In this document: in pieces, positions 9,804 through 23,562 of the stretch
Layout: each line of letters begins with the position of its first letter
Numbering within the stretch: the stretch's first letter is position 1
DNA from: Hippophae tibetana
Taxonomy: Eukaryota > Streptophyta > Magnoliopsida > Rosales > Elaeagnaceae
Assembly: GCA_037013495.1 (NCBI GenBank)
Contig: CM072810.1
Coordinates: forward strand, 79,096,449-79,160,448
Direction: 5' to 3'
Length of the DNA stretch: 64,000 bases
The notes under the pieces: model-generated
What the model was told of the DNA's origin: nothing
Databases searched by the model: none
Seen by the model: the letters and a program-made list of their open reading frames with translations, nothing else
Translations under genes and position numbers: made by a program

Positions 9804-12697
9804 TTATATTGTTTTTGAAAATGTGAATAGTATCCATTTTATATTTCTTTCTCTTATATTGTTTAAAGAATATAGATTGAATGAAAACAATTATAAATAA
9901 CAATTGGTGGGCACCAATATCTTCATTACAGCTCTTTTGAATAAAATCGAAGGTAAGTAAAACGGAAATAGTGTGACAAAAACATTTAAACCTTGCTAAG
10001 TGATGTAAATGATGCCATTTGTGTTCAAAAATGAAGTTCCAAATCAAGGAATATTAATATTGTGTGAGTCTATATAATTTGTGTTTTGATATATTGTTAT
10101 TCTTGTGTCTATAACCGAGTAAACAATTATCGTAGTTAATAGTTGGAACTCATATTTATCAAACTTTTTGTTGTTTTTGAAAATTTGAGCAGTAGTCCCT
10201 TCTTTTTCTCTTCGCTTATATTATTTAAAGAATAGAGATTGATTGAATAAATTAATAAATAACCCTTGGTCGGAACCAATATCTACTTTATTGCTCTTTT
10301 GAATAAAAGCGAAAGGAAGTAAAATGGAAATGTTGCAACAAAAGGTTTAAACCCTATTTAAGTGACGAAAACGATGGAATTTGTGTACAAAAATGAGTTT
10401 CCAAAGCTAGGAAAATTAATATTGTGTAAATCTATACGATCTTCAATATGATATATTATAATAGTCGTTTCAATACACGAGTACAAGATTATCGTAGCGA
10501 ATACTTGCGACACATATTTATTAATTTTTTATTGTTTTTGAAAATGTGAATACTATACATTTTATATTTCTTTCTCTTATATTTTTTAAAGAATATAGAT
10601 TGAATGAAAACAATTATAAATAACAGTTGGTGGGCACCAATATCTTAATTACAGCTTTTTTGAATAAAATCCAAAGTAAGTAAAACGGAAATGGTGTGAC
10701 AAAAACATTAAAACCTTGCTAAGTGATGTAAATGATGCCATTTGTGTTCAAGAATGAGGTTCCAAATCAAGGAATATTAATATTGTGTTAGACTATACAA
10801 TATGTTATTTGATATATTGTAATTCTTGAGTCTATAACCGAGTAAACAATTATCGTAGTTAATAGTTGGAACTCATATTTATCAAACTTTTTGTTGTTTT
10901 TGAAAATTTGAGCAGTAGTCCCTTCTTTTTCTCTTCGCTTATATTTTTTAAAGAACAGAGATTGATTGAATAAATTAATAAATAACCCTTGGTCGGAACC
11001 GATATCTACTTTATTGCTCTTTTGAATAAAACCGAAAGGAAGTAAAATGGATATGTTGCAATAAAACGTTTAAACCCTATTTAAGTGACGTAAAAGATGG
11101 AATTTGTGTACAAAAATGAGTTTCCAAAGCTAGGAAAATTAATATTGTGTAAATCTATACTATCTTCAATTTGATATATTATAATAGTCGTTTCAATACA
11201 CGAGTACAAGATTATCGTAGCGAATACTTGTGACACATATTTATTAATTTTGTTTTTGTTTTTGAAAATGTGAATAGTATGCATTTTATTTTTCACTCTC
11301 TTATATTTTTTAAAGAATATATATTGAATGAAAAAAATAATAAATAACCCTTGCTTGGCACCAATATCTTCATTATAGCTCTTTTGAATAAAATCCAAAG
11401 TAAGTAAAACCGAAATGGTGTGACAAAAACATTAAAACCTTGCTAAATGATGTAAATGATGCCATTTGTGGTCAAAAATGAGGTTCCAAATCAAGGAATA
11501 TTAATATTGTGTTGGTCTATACAATATGTGATTTTATATATTGTAATTCTTGTGTCTATAACCGAGTAAACAATTATCGTAGTTAATAGTTGGAACTCAT
11601 ATTTATTAAACTTTTTGTTGTTTTTGAAAATTTGAGCAGTAGTCCCTTCTTTTTCTCTTCGCTTATATTTTTTAAAGAATAGAGATTGATTGAATAAATT
11701 AATAAATAACCCTTGGTCGGAACCAATATCTACTTTATAGCTCTTTTGTATAAAATCGAAAGGAAGTAAAACGGAAATGTTGCAACAAAAGGTTTAAACC
11801 CTATTTAAGTGACGAAAACGATGGAATTTGTGTACAAAAATGAGTTTCCAAAGCTAGGAAAATTAATATTGTGTAAATCTATACGATCTTCAATTTGATA
11901 TATTATAATAGTCGATTCAATACACGAGTACAAGATTATCGTAGCGAATACTTGCGACACATATTTATTAATTTTTTATTGTTTTTGAAAATGTGAATAC
12001 TATCCATTTTATATTTCTTTCTCTTATATTTTCTAAAGAATATAGATTGAATGAAAACAATTATAAATAACAATTGGTGGGCAACAATATCTTAATTACA
12101 GCTTTTTTGAATAAAATCGAAGGTAAGTAAAACGGAAATGGTGTGACAAAAACATTAAAACCTTGCTAAGTGATGTAAATGATGCCATTTGTGTTCAAGA
12201 ATGAGGTTCCAAATCAAGGAATATTAATATTGTGTTAGACTATACAATATGTTATTTGATATATTGTAATTCTTGTGTCTATAACCGAGTAAACAATTAT
12301 CGTAGTTAATAGTTGGAACTCATATTTATCAAACTTTTTGTTGTTTTTGAAAATTTGAGCAGTAGTCCCTTCTTTTTCTCTTCGCTTATATTTTTTAAAG
12401 AATAGAGATTGATTGAATAAATTAATAAATAATCCTTGGTTGGAACCGATATCTACTTTATTGCTCTTTTGAATAAAACCGAAAGGAAGTAAAATGGATA
12501 TGTTGCAATAAAACGTTTAAACCCTATTTAAGTGACGTAAAAGATGGAATTTGTGTACAAAAATGAGTTTCCAAAGCTAGGAAAATTAATATTGTGTAAA
12601 TCTATACTATCTTCAATTTGATATATTATAATAGTCGTTTCAATACACGAGTACAAGATTATCGTAGCGAATACTTGCGACACATATTTATTAATTT
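9804..12697 (+). repeat. Four-dimer higher-order repeat, unit 2
   Basis: Tandem copy of the preceding unit carrying the same ordered set of variants. Differences include CATAGTTAAT (unit 1, about 7247) against CGTAGTTAAT here, and AAGAACAGAG near 10.95 kb. Similarity ends near 12.70 kb, where this copy continues as a B2-type monomer matching 11.25 kb rather than 9.80 kb. Confidence 0.85.
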
Positions 12698-15600
12698 TGT
12701 TTTTGTTTTTGAAAATGTGAATAGTATCCATTTTATTTTTCACTCTCTTATATTTTTTAAAGAATATATATTGAATGAAAAAAAATAATAAATAACCCTT
12801 GCTTGGCACCAATATCTTCATTATAGCTCTTTTGAATAAAATCCAAAGTAAGTAAAACCAAAATGGTGTGACAAAAACATTAAAACCTTGCTAAGTGATG
12901 TAAATGATGCCATTTGTGGTCAAAAATGAGGTTCCAAATCAAGGAATATTAATATTGTGTTGGTCTATACAATATGTGATTTTATATATTGTAATTCTTG
13001 TGTCTATAACCGAGTAAACAATTATCGTAGTTAATAGTTGGAACTCATATTTATTAAACTTTTTGTTGTTTTTGAAAATTTGAGCAGTAGTCCCTTCTTT
13101 TTCTCTTCGCTTATATTTTTTAAAGAATAGAGATTGATTGAATAAATTAATAAATAACCCTTGGTCGGAACCAATATCAACTTTATAGCTCTTTTGTATA
13201 AAATCGAAAGGAAGTAAAACGGAAATGTTGCAACAAAAGGTTTAAACCCTATTTAAGTGACGAAAACGATGAAATTTGTGTACAAAAATGAGTTTCCAAA
13301 GCAAGGAAAATTAATATTGTGTGAATCTATGCGATCTTCAATTTGATATATTATAAAAGTCGTTTCAATACACGAGTACAAGATTATCGTAGTGAATACT
13401 TGTGACACATATTTATTAATTTTTTATTGTTTTTGAAAATGGGAATATTATCCATTTTATTTTTCACTCTCTTATATTTTTTAAAGAATATAGATTGAAT
13501 GAAAACAATAATAAATAACCCTTGGTTGGAACCAATATCTTCATTATAGCTCTTTTGAATAAAATCCAAAGTAAGTAAAACCGAAATGGTGTGACAAAAA
13601 CATTAAAACCTTGCTAAGTGATGTAAATGATGCCATTTGTGTTCAAAAATGAGGTTCCAAATCAAGGAATATTAATATTGTGTTAGTCTATACAATATGT
13701 GATTTGATATATTGTAATCCTTGTGTCTATAACCGAGTAAGCAATTATCGTAGTTATTAGTTGGAACTCATATTTATCAAATTTTTTGTTGTTTTTGAAA
13801 ATTTGAGCAGTATTCCCTTCTTTTTCTCTTCTCTTATGTTTTTTAAAGAATAGAGATTGATTGAATAAATTAATAAATAACCCTTGGTCGGAACCAATAT
13901 CTACTTTATAGCTCTTTTGAATAAAACCGAAAGGAAGTAAAATGGATATGTTGCAATAAAACGTTTAAACCCTATTTAAGTGACGTAAACGATGGCATTT
14001 GTGTACAAAAATGAGTTTCCAAAGCTAGGAAAATTAATATTGTGTAAATCTATACGATCTTCAATTTGAGATTATAATAGTCATTTCAATACACGAGTAC
14101 AAGATTATCGTAGCGAATACTTGCGACACATATTTATTAATTTTTATATTGTTTTTGAAAATGTGAATAGTATCCATTTTATATTTCTTTCTCTTATATT
14201 GTTTAAAGAATATAGATTGAATGAAAACAATTATAAATAACAATTGGTGGGCACCAATATCTTCATTACAGCTCTTTTGAATAAAATCGAAGGTAAGTAA
14301 AACGGAAATGGTGTGACAAAAACATTTAAACCTTGCTAAGTGATGTAAATGATGCCATTTGTGTTCAAAAATGAAGTTCCAAATCAAGGAATATTAATAT
14401 TGTGTGAGTCTATATAATTTGTGTTTTGATATATTGTAATTCTTGTGTCTATAACCGAGTAAACAATTATCATAGTTAATAGTTGGAACTCATATTTATC
14501 AAACTTTTTGTTGTTTTTGAAAATTTGAGCAGTAGTCCCTTCTTTTTCTATTCGCTTATATTTTTTAAAGAATAGAGATTGATTGAATAAATTAATAAAT
14601 AACCCTTGGTCGGAACCAATATCTACTTTATTGCTCTTTTGAATAAAAGCGAAAGGAAGTAAAATGGAAATGTTGCAACAAAAGGTTTAAACCCTATTTA
14701 AGTGACAAAAACGATGGAATTTGTGTACAAAAATGAGTTTCCAAAGGTAGGAAAATTAATATTGTGTAAATCTATACGATCTTCAATTTGATATATTATA
14801 ATAGTCGTTTCAATACACGAGTACAAGATTATCGTAGCGAATACTTGCGACACATATTTATTAATTTTTTATTGTTTTTGAAAATGTGAATACTATCCAT
14901 TTTATATTTCTTTCTCTTATATTTTTTAAAGAATATAGATTGAATGAAAACAATTATAAATAACAATTGGTGGGCACCAATATCTTAATTACAGCTTTTT
15001 TGAATAAAATCGAAGGTAAGTAAAACGGAAATGGTGTGACAAAAACATTAAAACCTTGCTAAGTGATGTAAATGATGCCATTTGTGTTCAAAAATGAAGT
15101 TCCAAATCAAGGAATATTAATATTGTGTGAGTCTATACAATATGTGTTTTGATATATTGTAATTCTTGTGTCTATAACCGAGTAAACAATTATCTTAGTT
15201 AATAGTTGGAACTCATATTTATCAAACTTTTTGTTGTTTTTGAAAATTTGAGCAGTAGTCCCTTCTTTTTCTCTTCGCTTATATTTTTTAAAGAATAGAG
15301 ATTGATTGAATAAATTAATAAATAACCCTTGGTCGGAACCGATATCTACTTTATTGCTCTTTTGAATAAAACCGAAAGGAAGTAAAATGGATATGTTGCA
15401 ATAAAACGTTTAAACCCTATTTAAGTGACGTAAAAGATGGAATTTGTGTACAAAAATGAGTTTCCAAAGCTAGGAAAATTAATATTGTGTAAATCTATAC
15501 TATCTTCAATTTGATATATTATAATAGTCGTTTCAATACACGAGTACAAGATTATCGTAGCGAATACTTGCGACACATATTTATTAATTTTTTTTTGTTT

Positions 15601-16250
15601 TTGAAAATGTGAATAGTATCCATTTTATTTTTCACTCTCTTATATTTTTTAAAGAATATATATTGAATGAAAACAATAATAAATAACCCTTGCTTGGCAC
15701 CAATATCTTCATTATAGCTCTTTTGAATAAAATCCAAAGTAAGTAAAACCGAAATGGTGTGACAAAAACATTAAAACCTTGCTAAGTGATGTAAATGATG
15801 CCATTTGTGTTCAAAAATGAAGTTCCAAATCAAGGAATATTAATATTGTGTTAGTCTATACAATATGTGATTTGATATATTGTAATTCTTGTGTCTATAA
15901 CCGAGTAAACAATTATCGTAGTTAATAGTTGGAACTAATATTTATCAAACTTTTTGTTGTTTTTGAAAATTTGAGCAGTAGTCCCTTCTTTTTCTCTTCG
16001 CTTATATTTTTTAAAGAATAGAGATTGATTGAATAAATTAATAAATAACCCTTGGTCGGAACCAATATCTACTTTATAGCTCTTTTGTATAAAATCGAAA
16101 GGAAATAAAACGGAAATGTTGCAACAAAAGGTTTAAACCGTATTTAAGTGACGAAAACGATGGAATTTGTGTACAAAAATGAGTTTACAAAGCTAGGAAA
16201 ATTAATATTGTGTAAATCTATACGATCTTCAATTTGATATATTATAATAG
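12698..16250 (+). repeat. Mixed A-B dimers, no clear HOR
   Basis: About five dimers in normal phase. The first B2 copy resembles the one at 11.25 kb (poly-A AATGAAAAAAAATAAT, GTTGGTCTATAC). Local private variants include GTGTCTATAACCGAGTAAGC near 13.74 kb, CTTATGTTTTTTAAAG near 13.84 kb, AAAGGTAGG near 14.75 kb and TTATCTTAGTT near 15.19 kb. No long block with a constant partner was found by eye. Confidence 0.75.
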
Positions 16251-18500
16251 TCGTTTCAATACACGAGTACAAGATTATCGTAGCGAATACTTGCGACACA
16301 TATTTATTAATTTTTTATTGTTTTTGAAAATGTGAATACTATCCATTTTATATTTCTTTCTCTTATATTTTTTAAAGAATATAGATTGAATGAAAACAAT
16401 TATAAATAACAATTGGTGGGCACCAATATCTTAATTACAGCTTTTTTGAATAAAATAGAAGGTAAGTAAAACGGAAATGGTGTGACAAAAACATTAAAAC
16501 CTTGCTAAGTGATGTAAATGATGCCATTTGTGTTCAAGAATGAGGTTCCAAATCAAGGAATATTAATATTGAGTGAGTCTATATAATTTGTGTTTTGATA
16601 TATTGTAATTCTTGTGTCTATAACCGAGTTAACAATTATCGTAGTTAATAGTTGGAACTCATATTTATTAAACTTTTTGTTGTTTTTGAAAATTTGAGCA
16701 GTAGTCCCTTCTTTTTCTCTTCGCTTATATTTTTTAAAGAATAGAGATTGATTGAATAAATTAATAAATAACCCTTGGTCGGAACCAATATCTACTTTAT
16801 AGCTCTTTTGTATAAAATCGAAAGGAAGTAAAACGGAAATGTTGCAACAAAAGGTTTAAACCCTATTTAAGTGACGAAAACGATGGAATTTGTGTACAAA
16901 AATGAGTTTCCAAAGCACGGAAAATTAATATTGTGTGAATCTATACGATCTTCAATTTGATATATTATAATAGTCGTTTCAATACACGAGTACAAGATTA
17001 TCGTAGTGAATACTTGCGACACATATTTATTAATTTTTTTATTGTTTTTGAAAATGTGAATAGTATCCATTATATTTTTCACTCTCTTATATTTTTTAAA
17101 GAATATAGATTGAATGAAAACAATAATAAATAACCCTTGGTTGGAACCAATATCTTCATTATAGCTCTTTTGAATAAAATCCAAAGTAAGTAAAACCGAA
17201 ATGGTGTGACAAAAACATTAAAACCTTGCTAACTGATGTAAATGATGCCATTTGTGTTCAAAAATGAGGTTCCAAATCAAGGAATATAAATATTGTGTTA
17301 GTCTATACAATATGTGATTTGATATATTGTAATTCTTGTGTCTATAACCGAGTAAAGAATTATCGTAGTTATTAGTTGGAACTCATATTTATCAAATTTT
17401 TTGTTGTTTTTGAAAATTTGAGCAGTATTCCCTTCTTTTTCTCTTCTCTTATATTTTTTAAAGAATAGAGGTTGATTAAATAAATTAATAAATAACCCTT
17501 GGTCGGAACCAATATCTACTTTATAGCTCTTTTGAATAAAACCGAAAGGAAGTAAAATGGATATGTTGCAATAAAACGTTTAAACCCTATTTAAGTGACG
17601 TAAACGATGGCATTTGTGTACAAAAATGAGTTTCCAAAGCTAGGAAAATTAATATTGTGTAAATATATACGATCTTCAATTTGAGATTATAATAGTCATT
17701 TGAATACACGAGTACAAGATTATCGTAGCGAATACTTGCGACACATATTTATTAATTTTTTTATTGTTTTTGAAAATGTGAATAGTATCCATTTTATATT
17801 TCTTTCTCTTATATTGTTTAAAGAATATAGATTGAATGAAAACAATTATAAATAACAATTGGTGGGCACCAATATCTTCATTACAGCTCTTTTGAATAAA
17901 ATCGAAGGTAAGTAAAACGGAAATGGTGTGACAAAAACATTTAAACCTTGCTAAGTGATGTAAATGATGCCATTTGTGTTCAAAAGTGAAGTTCCAAATC
18001 AAGGAATATTAATATTGTGTGAGTCTATATAATTTGTGTTTTGATATATTGTAATTCTTGTGTCTATAACCGAGTAAACAATTATCATAGTTAATAGTTG
18101 GAACTCATATTTATCAAACTTTTTGTTGTTTTTGAAAATTTGAGCAGTAGTCCCTTCTATTTCTCTTCGCTTATATTTTTTAAAGAATAGAGATTGATTG
18201 AATAAATTAATAAATAACCCTTGGTCGGAACCAATATCTACTTTATTTCTCTTTTGAATAAAAGCGGAAGGAAGTAAAATGGAAATGTTGCAACAAAAGG
18301 TTTAAACCCTATTTAAGTGACGAAAACGATGGAATTTGTGTACAAAAATGAGTTTCCAAAGCTAGGAAAATTAATATTGTGTAAATCTATACGATCTTCA
18401 ATTTGATATATTATAATAGTCGTTTCAATACACGAGTACAAGATTATCGTAGCGAATACTTGCGACACATATTTATTAATTTTTTATTGTTTTTGAAAAT
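16250..18500 (+). repeat. Seven-dimer-spaced block, copy 1
   Basis: About 2.25 kb matching 21.31-23.56 kb at an offset of about 5,062 bp. Shared variants are AAAATAGAAGG (16.45 kb), AATATTGAGTGAG (16.57 kb), ACCGAGTTAAC (16.62 kb), AAAGCACGG (16.91 kb), GCTAACTGATG (17.23 kb), GAGTAAAGAATT (17.35 kb), GAGGTTGATT (17.47 kb) and AAATATATACG (17.66 kb). Differences such as CATTATATTTTTC at about 17.07 kb show some later divergence. Confidence 0.8.
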
Positions 18501-19380
18501 GTGAATACTATCCATTTTATATTTATTTCTCTTATATTTTTTAAAGAATATAGATTGAATAAAAACAATTATAAATAACAATTGGTGGGCACCAATATCT
18601 TAATTACAGCTTTTTTGAATAAAATCGAAGGTAAGTAAAACGGAAATGGTGTGACAAAAACATTTAAACCTTGCTAAGTGATGTAAATGATGCCATTTGT
18701 GTTCAAAAGTGAAGTTCCAAATCAAGGAATATTAATATTGTGTGAGTCTATATAATTTGTGTTTTGATATATTGTAATTCTTGTGTCTATAACCGAGTAA
18801 ACAATTATCATAGTTAATAGTTGGAACTCATATTTATCAAACTTTTTGTTGTTTTTGAAAATTTGAGCAGTAGTCCCTTCTATTTCTCTTCGCTTATATT
18901 TTTTAAAGAATAGAGATTGATTGAATAAATTAATAAATAACCCTTGGTCGGAACCAATATCTACTTTATTTCTCTTTTGAATAAAAGCGGAAGGAAGTAA
19001 AATGGAAATGTTGCAACAAAAGGTTTAAACCCTATTTAAGTGACGAAAACGATGGAATTTGTGTACAAAAATGAGTTTCCAAAGCTAGGAAAATTAATAT
19101 TGTGTAAATCTATACGATCTTCAATTTGATATATTATAATAGTCGTTTCAATACACGAGTACAAGATTATCGTAGCGAATACTTGCGACACATATTTATT
19201 AATTTTTTATTGTTTTTGAAAATGTGAATACTATCCATTTTATATTTCTTTCTCTTATATTTTTTAAAGAATATAGATTGAATGAAAACAATTATAAATA
19301 ACAATTGGTGGGCACCAATATCTTAATTATAGCTTTTTTGAATAAAATCGAAGGTAAGTAAAACGGAAATGGTGTGACAA
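17935..19380 (+). repeat. Tandem duplication of one dimer
   Basis: Two neighbouring dimers (about 17,935-18,657 and 18,658-19,380) share several variants rare elsewhere: CAAAAGTGAAG (17.98 and 18.71 kb), CTTCTATTTCTC, TTTATTTCTC and AGCGGAAGG (18.26 and 18.99 kb). This is best explained by a recent single-dimer duplication. A related dimer near 23.0-23.6 kb lacks only the AGCGGAAGG change. Confidence 0.8.
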
Positions 19381-21345
19381 AAACATTAAAACCTTGCTAA
19401 GTGATGTAAATGATGCCATTTGTGTTCAAAAATGAAGTTCCAAATCAAGGAATATTAATATTGTGTGAGTCTATACAATATGTGTTTTGATATATTGTAA
19501 TTCTTGTGTCTATAACCGAGTAAACAATTATCGTAGTTAATAGTTGGAACTCATATTTATCAAACTTTTTGTTGTTTTTGAAAATTTGAGCAGTAGTCCC
19601 TTCTTTTTCTCTTCGCTTATATTTTTTAAAGAATAGAGATTGATTGAATAAATTAATAAATAACCCTTGGTCGGAACCGATATCTACTTTATTGCTCTTT
19701 TGAATAAAACCGAAAGGAAGTAAAATGGATATGTTGCAATAAAACGTTTAAACCCTATTTAAGTGACGTAAAAGATGGAATTTGTGTATAAAAATGAGTT
19801 TCCAAAGCTAGGAAAATTAATATTGTGTAAATCTATACTATCTTCAATTTGATATATTATAATAGTCGTTTCAATACACGTGTACAAGATTGTCGTAGCG
19901 AATACTTGCGACACATATTTATTAATTTTTTTATTGTTTTTGAAAATGTGAATAGTATCCATTTTATTTTTCACTCTCTTATATTTTTTAAAGAATATAT
20001 ATTGAATGAAAACAATAATAAATAACCCTTGCTTGGCACCAATATCTTCATTATAGCTCTTTTGAATAAAATCCAAAGTAAGTAAAACCGAAATGGTGTG
20101 ACAAAAACATTAAAACCTTGCTAAGTGATGTAAATGATGCCATTTGTGTTCAAAAATGAAGTTCCAAATCAAGGAATATTAATATTGTGTGAGTCTATAC
20201 AATATGTGTTTTGATATATTGTAATTCTTGTGTCTATAACCGAGTAAACAATTATCGTAGTTAATAGTTGGAACTCATATTTATCAAACTTTTTGTTGTT
20301 TTTGAAAATTTGAGCAGTAGTCCCTTCTTTTTCTCTTCGCTTATATTTTTTAAAGAATAGAGATTGATTGAATAAATTAATAAATAACCCTTGGTCGGAA
20401 CCAATATCTACTTTATAGCTCTTTTGTATAAAATCGAAAGGAAGTAAAACGGAAATGTTGCAACAAAAGGTTTAAACCCTATTTAAGTGACGAAAACGAT
20501 GGAATTTGTGTACAAAAATGAGTTTCCAAAGCTAGGAAAATTAATATTGTGTAAATCTATACGATCTTCAATTTGATATATTATAATAGTCGTTTCAATA
20601 CACGAGTACAAGATTATCGTAGCGAATACTTGCGACACATATTTATTAATTTTTTATTGTTTTTGAAAATGTGAATACTATCCATTTTATATTTCTTTCT
20701 CTTATATTTTTTAAAGAATATAGATTGAATGAAAACAATTATAAATAACAATTGGTGGGCACCAATATCTTAATTACAGCTTTTTTGAATAAAATAGAAG
20801 GTAAGTAAAACGGAAATGGTGTGACAAAAACATTAAAACCTTGCTAAGTGATGTAAATGATGCCATTTGTGTTCAAGAATGAGGTTCCAAATCAAGGAAT
20901 ATTAATATTGAGTGAGTCTATATAATTTGTGTTTTGATATATTGTAATTCTTGTGTCTATAACCGAGTTAACAATTATCGTAGTTAATAGTTGGAACTCA
21001 TATTTATTAAACTTTTTGTTGTTTTTGAAAATTTGAGCAGTAGTCCCTTCTTTTTCTCTTCGCTTATATTTTTTAAAGAATAGAGATTGATTGAATAAAT
21101 TAATAAATAACCCTTGGTCGGAACCAATATCTACTTTATAGCTCTTTTGTATAAAATCGAAAGGAAGTAAAACGGAAATGTTGCAACAAAAGGTTTAAAC
21201 CCTATTTAAGTGACGAAAACGATGGAATTTGTGTACAAAAATGAGTTTCCAAAGCACGGAAAATTAATATTGTGTGAATCTATACGATCTTCAATTTGAT
21301 ATATTATAATAGTCGTTTCAATACACGAGTACAAGATTATCGTAG
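18620..21345 (+). repeat. Six-dimer-spaced block, copy 1
   Basis: About 2.7 kb matching 22.96-25.68 kb at an offset of about 4,338 bp. Shared markers include CAAAAGTGAAG, GTGTATAAAAATGAG (about 19.78 kb), CACGTGTACAAGATTGTCG (about 19.88 kb), AAAATAGAAGG (20.79 kb) and AAAGCACGG (21.25 kb). The match stops where GTAGCGAATAC here is GTAGTGAATAC in the partner. Confidence 0.8.
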
Positions 21346-22068
21346 CGAATACTTGCGACACATATTTATTAATTTTTTATTGTTTTTGAAAATGTGAATA
21401 CTATCCATTTTATATTTCTTTCTCTTATATTTTTTAAAGAATATAGATTGAATGAAAACAATTATAAATAACAATTGGTGGGCACCAATATCTTAATTAC
21501 AGCTTTTTTGAATAAAATAGAAGGTAAGTAAAACGGAAATGGTGTGACAAAAACATTAAAACCTTGCTAAGTGATGTAAATGATGCCATTTGTGTTCAAG
21601 AATGAGGTTCCAAATCAAGGAATATTAATATTGAGTGAGTCTATATAATTTGTGTTTTGATATATTGTAATTCTTGTGTCTATAACCGAGTTAACAATTA
21701 TCGTAGTTAATAGTTGGAACTCATATTTATTAAACTTTTTGTTGTTTTTGAAAATTTGAGCAGTAGTCCCTTCTTTTTCTCTTCGCTTATATTTTTTAAA
21801 GAATAGAGATTGATTGAATAAATTAATAAATAACCCTTGGTCGGAACCAATATCTACTTTATAGCTCTTTTGTATAAAATCGAAAGGAAGTAAAACGGAA
21901 ATGTTGCAACAAAAGGTTTAAACCCTATTTAAGTGACGAAAACGATGGAATTTGTGTACAAAAATGAGTTTCCAAAGCACGGAAAATTAATATTGTGTGA
22001 ATCTATACGATCTTCAATTTGATATATTATAATAGTCGTTTCAATACACGAGTACAAGATTATCGTAG
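20560..22068 (+). repeat. Second tandem duplication of about one dimer
   Basis: Roughly 20,560-21,345 is repeated at 21,282-22,068. AAAATAGAAGG (20.79 and 21.52 kb), CAAGAATGAGG (20.87 and 21.60 kb), AATATTGAGTGAG, ACCGAGTTAAC (20.96 and 21.69 kb) and AAAGCACGG (21.25 and 21.98 kb) recur one dimer apart. The 20.6-22.1 kb stretch therefore looks like the expanded form of the single copy at 16.2-17.0 kb. Confidence 0.78.
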
Positions 22069-23562
22069 TGAATACTTGCGACACATATTTATTAATTTTT
22101 TTATTGTTTTTGAAAATGTGAATAGTATCCATTTTATTTTTCACTCTCTTATATTTTTTAAAGAATATAGATTGAATGAAAACAATAATAAATAACCCTT
22201 GGTTGGAACCAATATCTTCATTATAGCTCTTTTGAATAAAATCCAAAGTAAGTAAAACCGAAATGGTGTGACAAAAACATTAAAACCTTGCTAACTGATG
22301 TAAATGATGCCATTTGTGTTCAAAAATGAGGTTCCAAATCAAGGAATATAAATATTGTGTTAGTCTATACAATATGGGATTTGATATATTGTAATTCTTG
22401 TGTCTATAACCGAGTAAAGAATTATCGTAGTTATTAGTTGGAACTCATATTTATCAAATTTTTTGTTGTTTTTGAAAATTTGAGCAGTATTCCCTTCTTT
22501 TTCTCTTCTCTTATATTTTTTAAAGAATAGAGGTTGATTAAATAAATTAATAAATAACCCTTGGTCGGAACCAATATCTACTTTATAGCTCTTTTGAATA
22601 AAACCGAAAGGAAGTAAAATGGATATGTTGCAATAAAACGTTTAAACCCTATTTAAGTGACGTAAACGATGGCATTTGTGTACAAAAATGAGTTTCCAAA
22701 GCTAGGAAAATTAATATTGTGTAAATATATACGATCTTCAATTTGAGATTATAATAGTCATTTCAATACACGAGTACAAGATTATCGTAGCGAATACTTG
22801 CGACACATATTTATTAATTTTTTATTGTTTTTGAAAATGTGAATACTATCCATTTTATATTTCTTTCTCTTATATTGTTTAAAGAATATAGATTGAATGA
22901 AAACAATTATAAATAACAATTGGTGGGCACCAATATCTTCATTACAGCTCTTTTGAATAAAATCGAAGGTAAGTAAAACGGAAATGGTGTGACAAAAACA
23001 TTTAAACCTTGCTAAGTGATGTAAATGATGCCATTTGTGTTCAAAAGTGAAGTTCCAAATCAAGGAATATTAATATTGTGTGAGTCTATATAATTTGTGT
23101 TTTGATATATTGTAATTCTTGTGTCTATAACCGAGTAAACAATTATCATAGTTAATAGTTGGAACTCATATTTATCAAACTTTTTGTTGTTTTTGAAAAT
23201 TTGAGCAGTAGTCCCTTCTATTTCTCTTCGCTTATATTTTTTAAAGAATAGAGATTGATTGAATAAATTAATAAATAACCCTTGGTCGGAACCAATATCT
23301 ACTTTATTTCTCTTTTGAATAAAAGCGAAAGGAAGTAAAATGGAAATGTTGCAACAAAAGGTTTAAACCCTATTTAAGTGACGAAAACGATGGAATTTGT
23401 GTACAAAAATGAGTTTCCAAAGCTAGGAAAATTAATATTGTGTAAATCTATACGATCTTCAATTTGATATATTATAATAGTCGTTTCAATACACGAGTAC
23501 AAGATTATCGTAGCGAATACTTGCGACACATATTTATTAATTTTTTATTGTTTTTGAAAATG
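21312..23562 (+). repeat. Seven-dimer-spaced block, copy 2
   Basis: Partner of 16.25-18.50 kb, with GCTAACTGATG (22.29 kb), GAGTAAAGAATT (22.41 kb), GAGGTTGATT (22.53 kb) and AAATATATACG (22.72 kb). It has its own change ATATGGGATTTG near 22.37 kb and one T fewer in the T-run near 22.82 kb, so the two copies have begun to drift. Confidence 0.8.
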
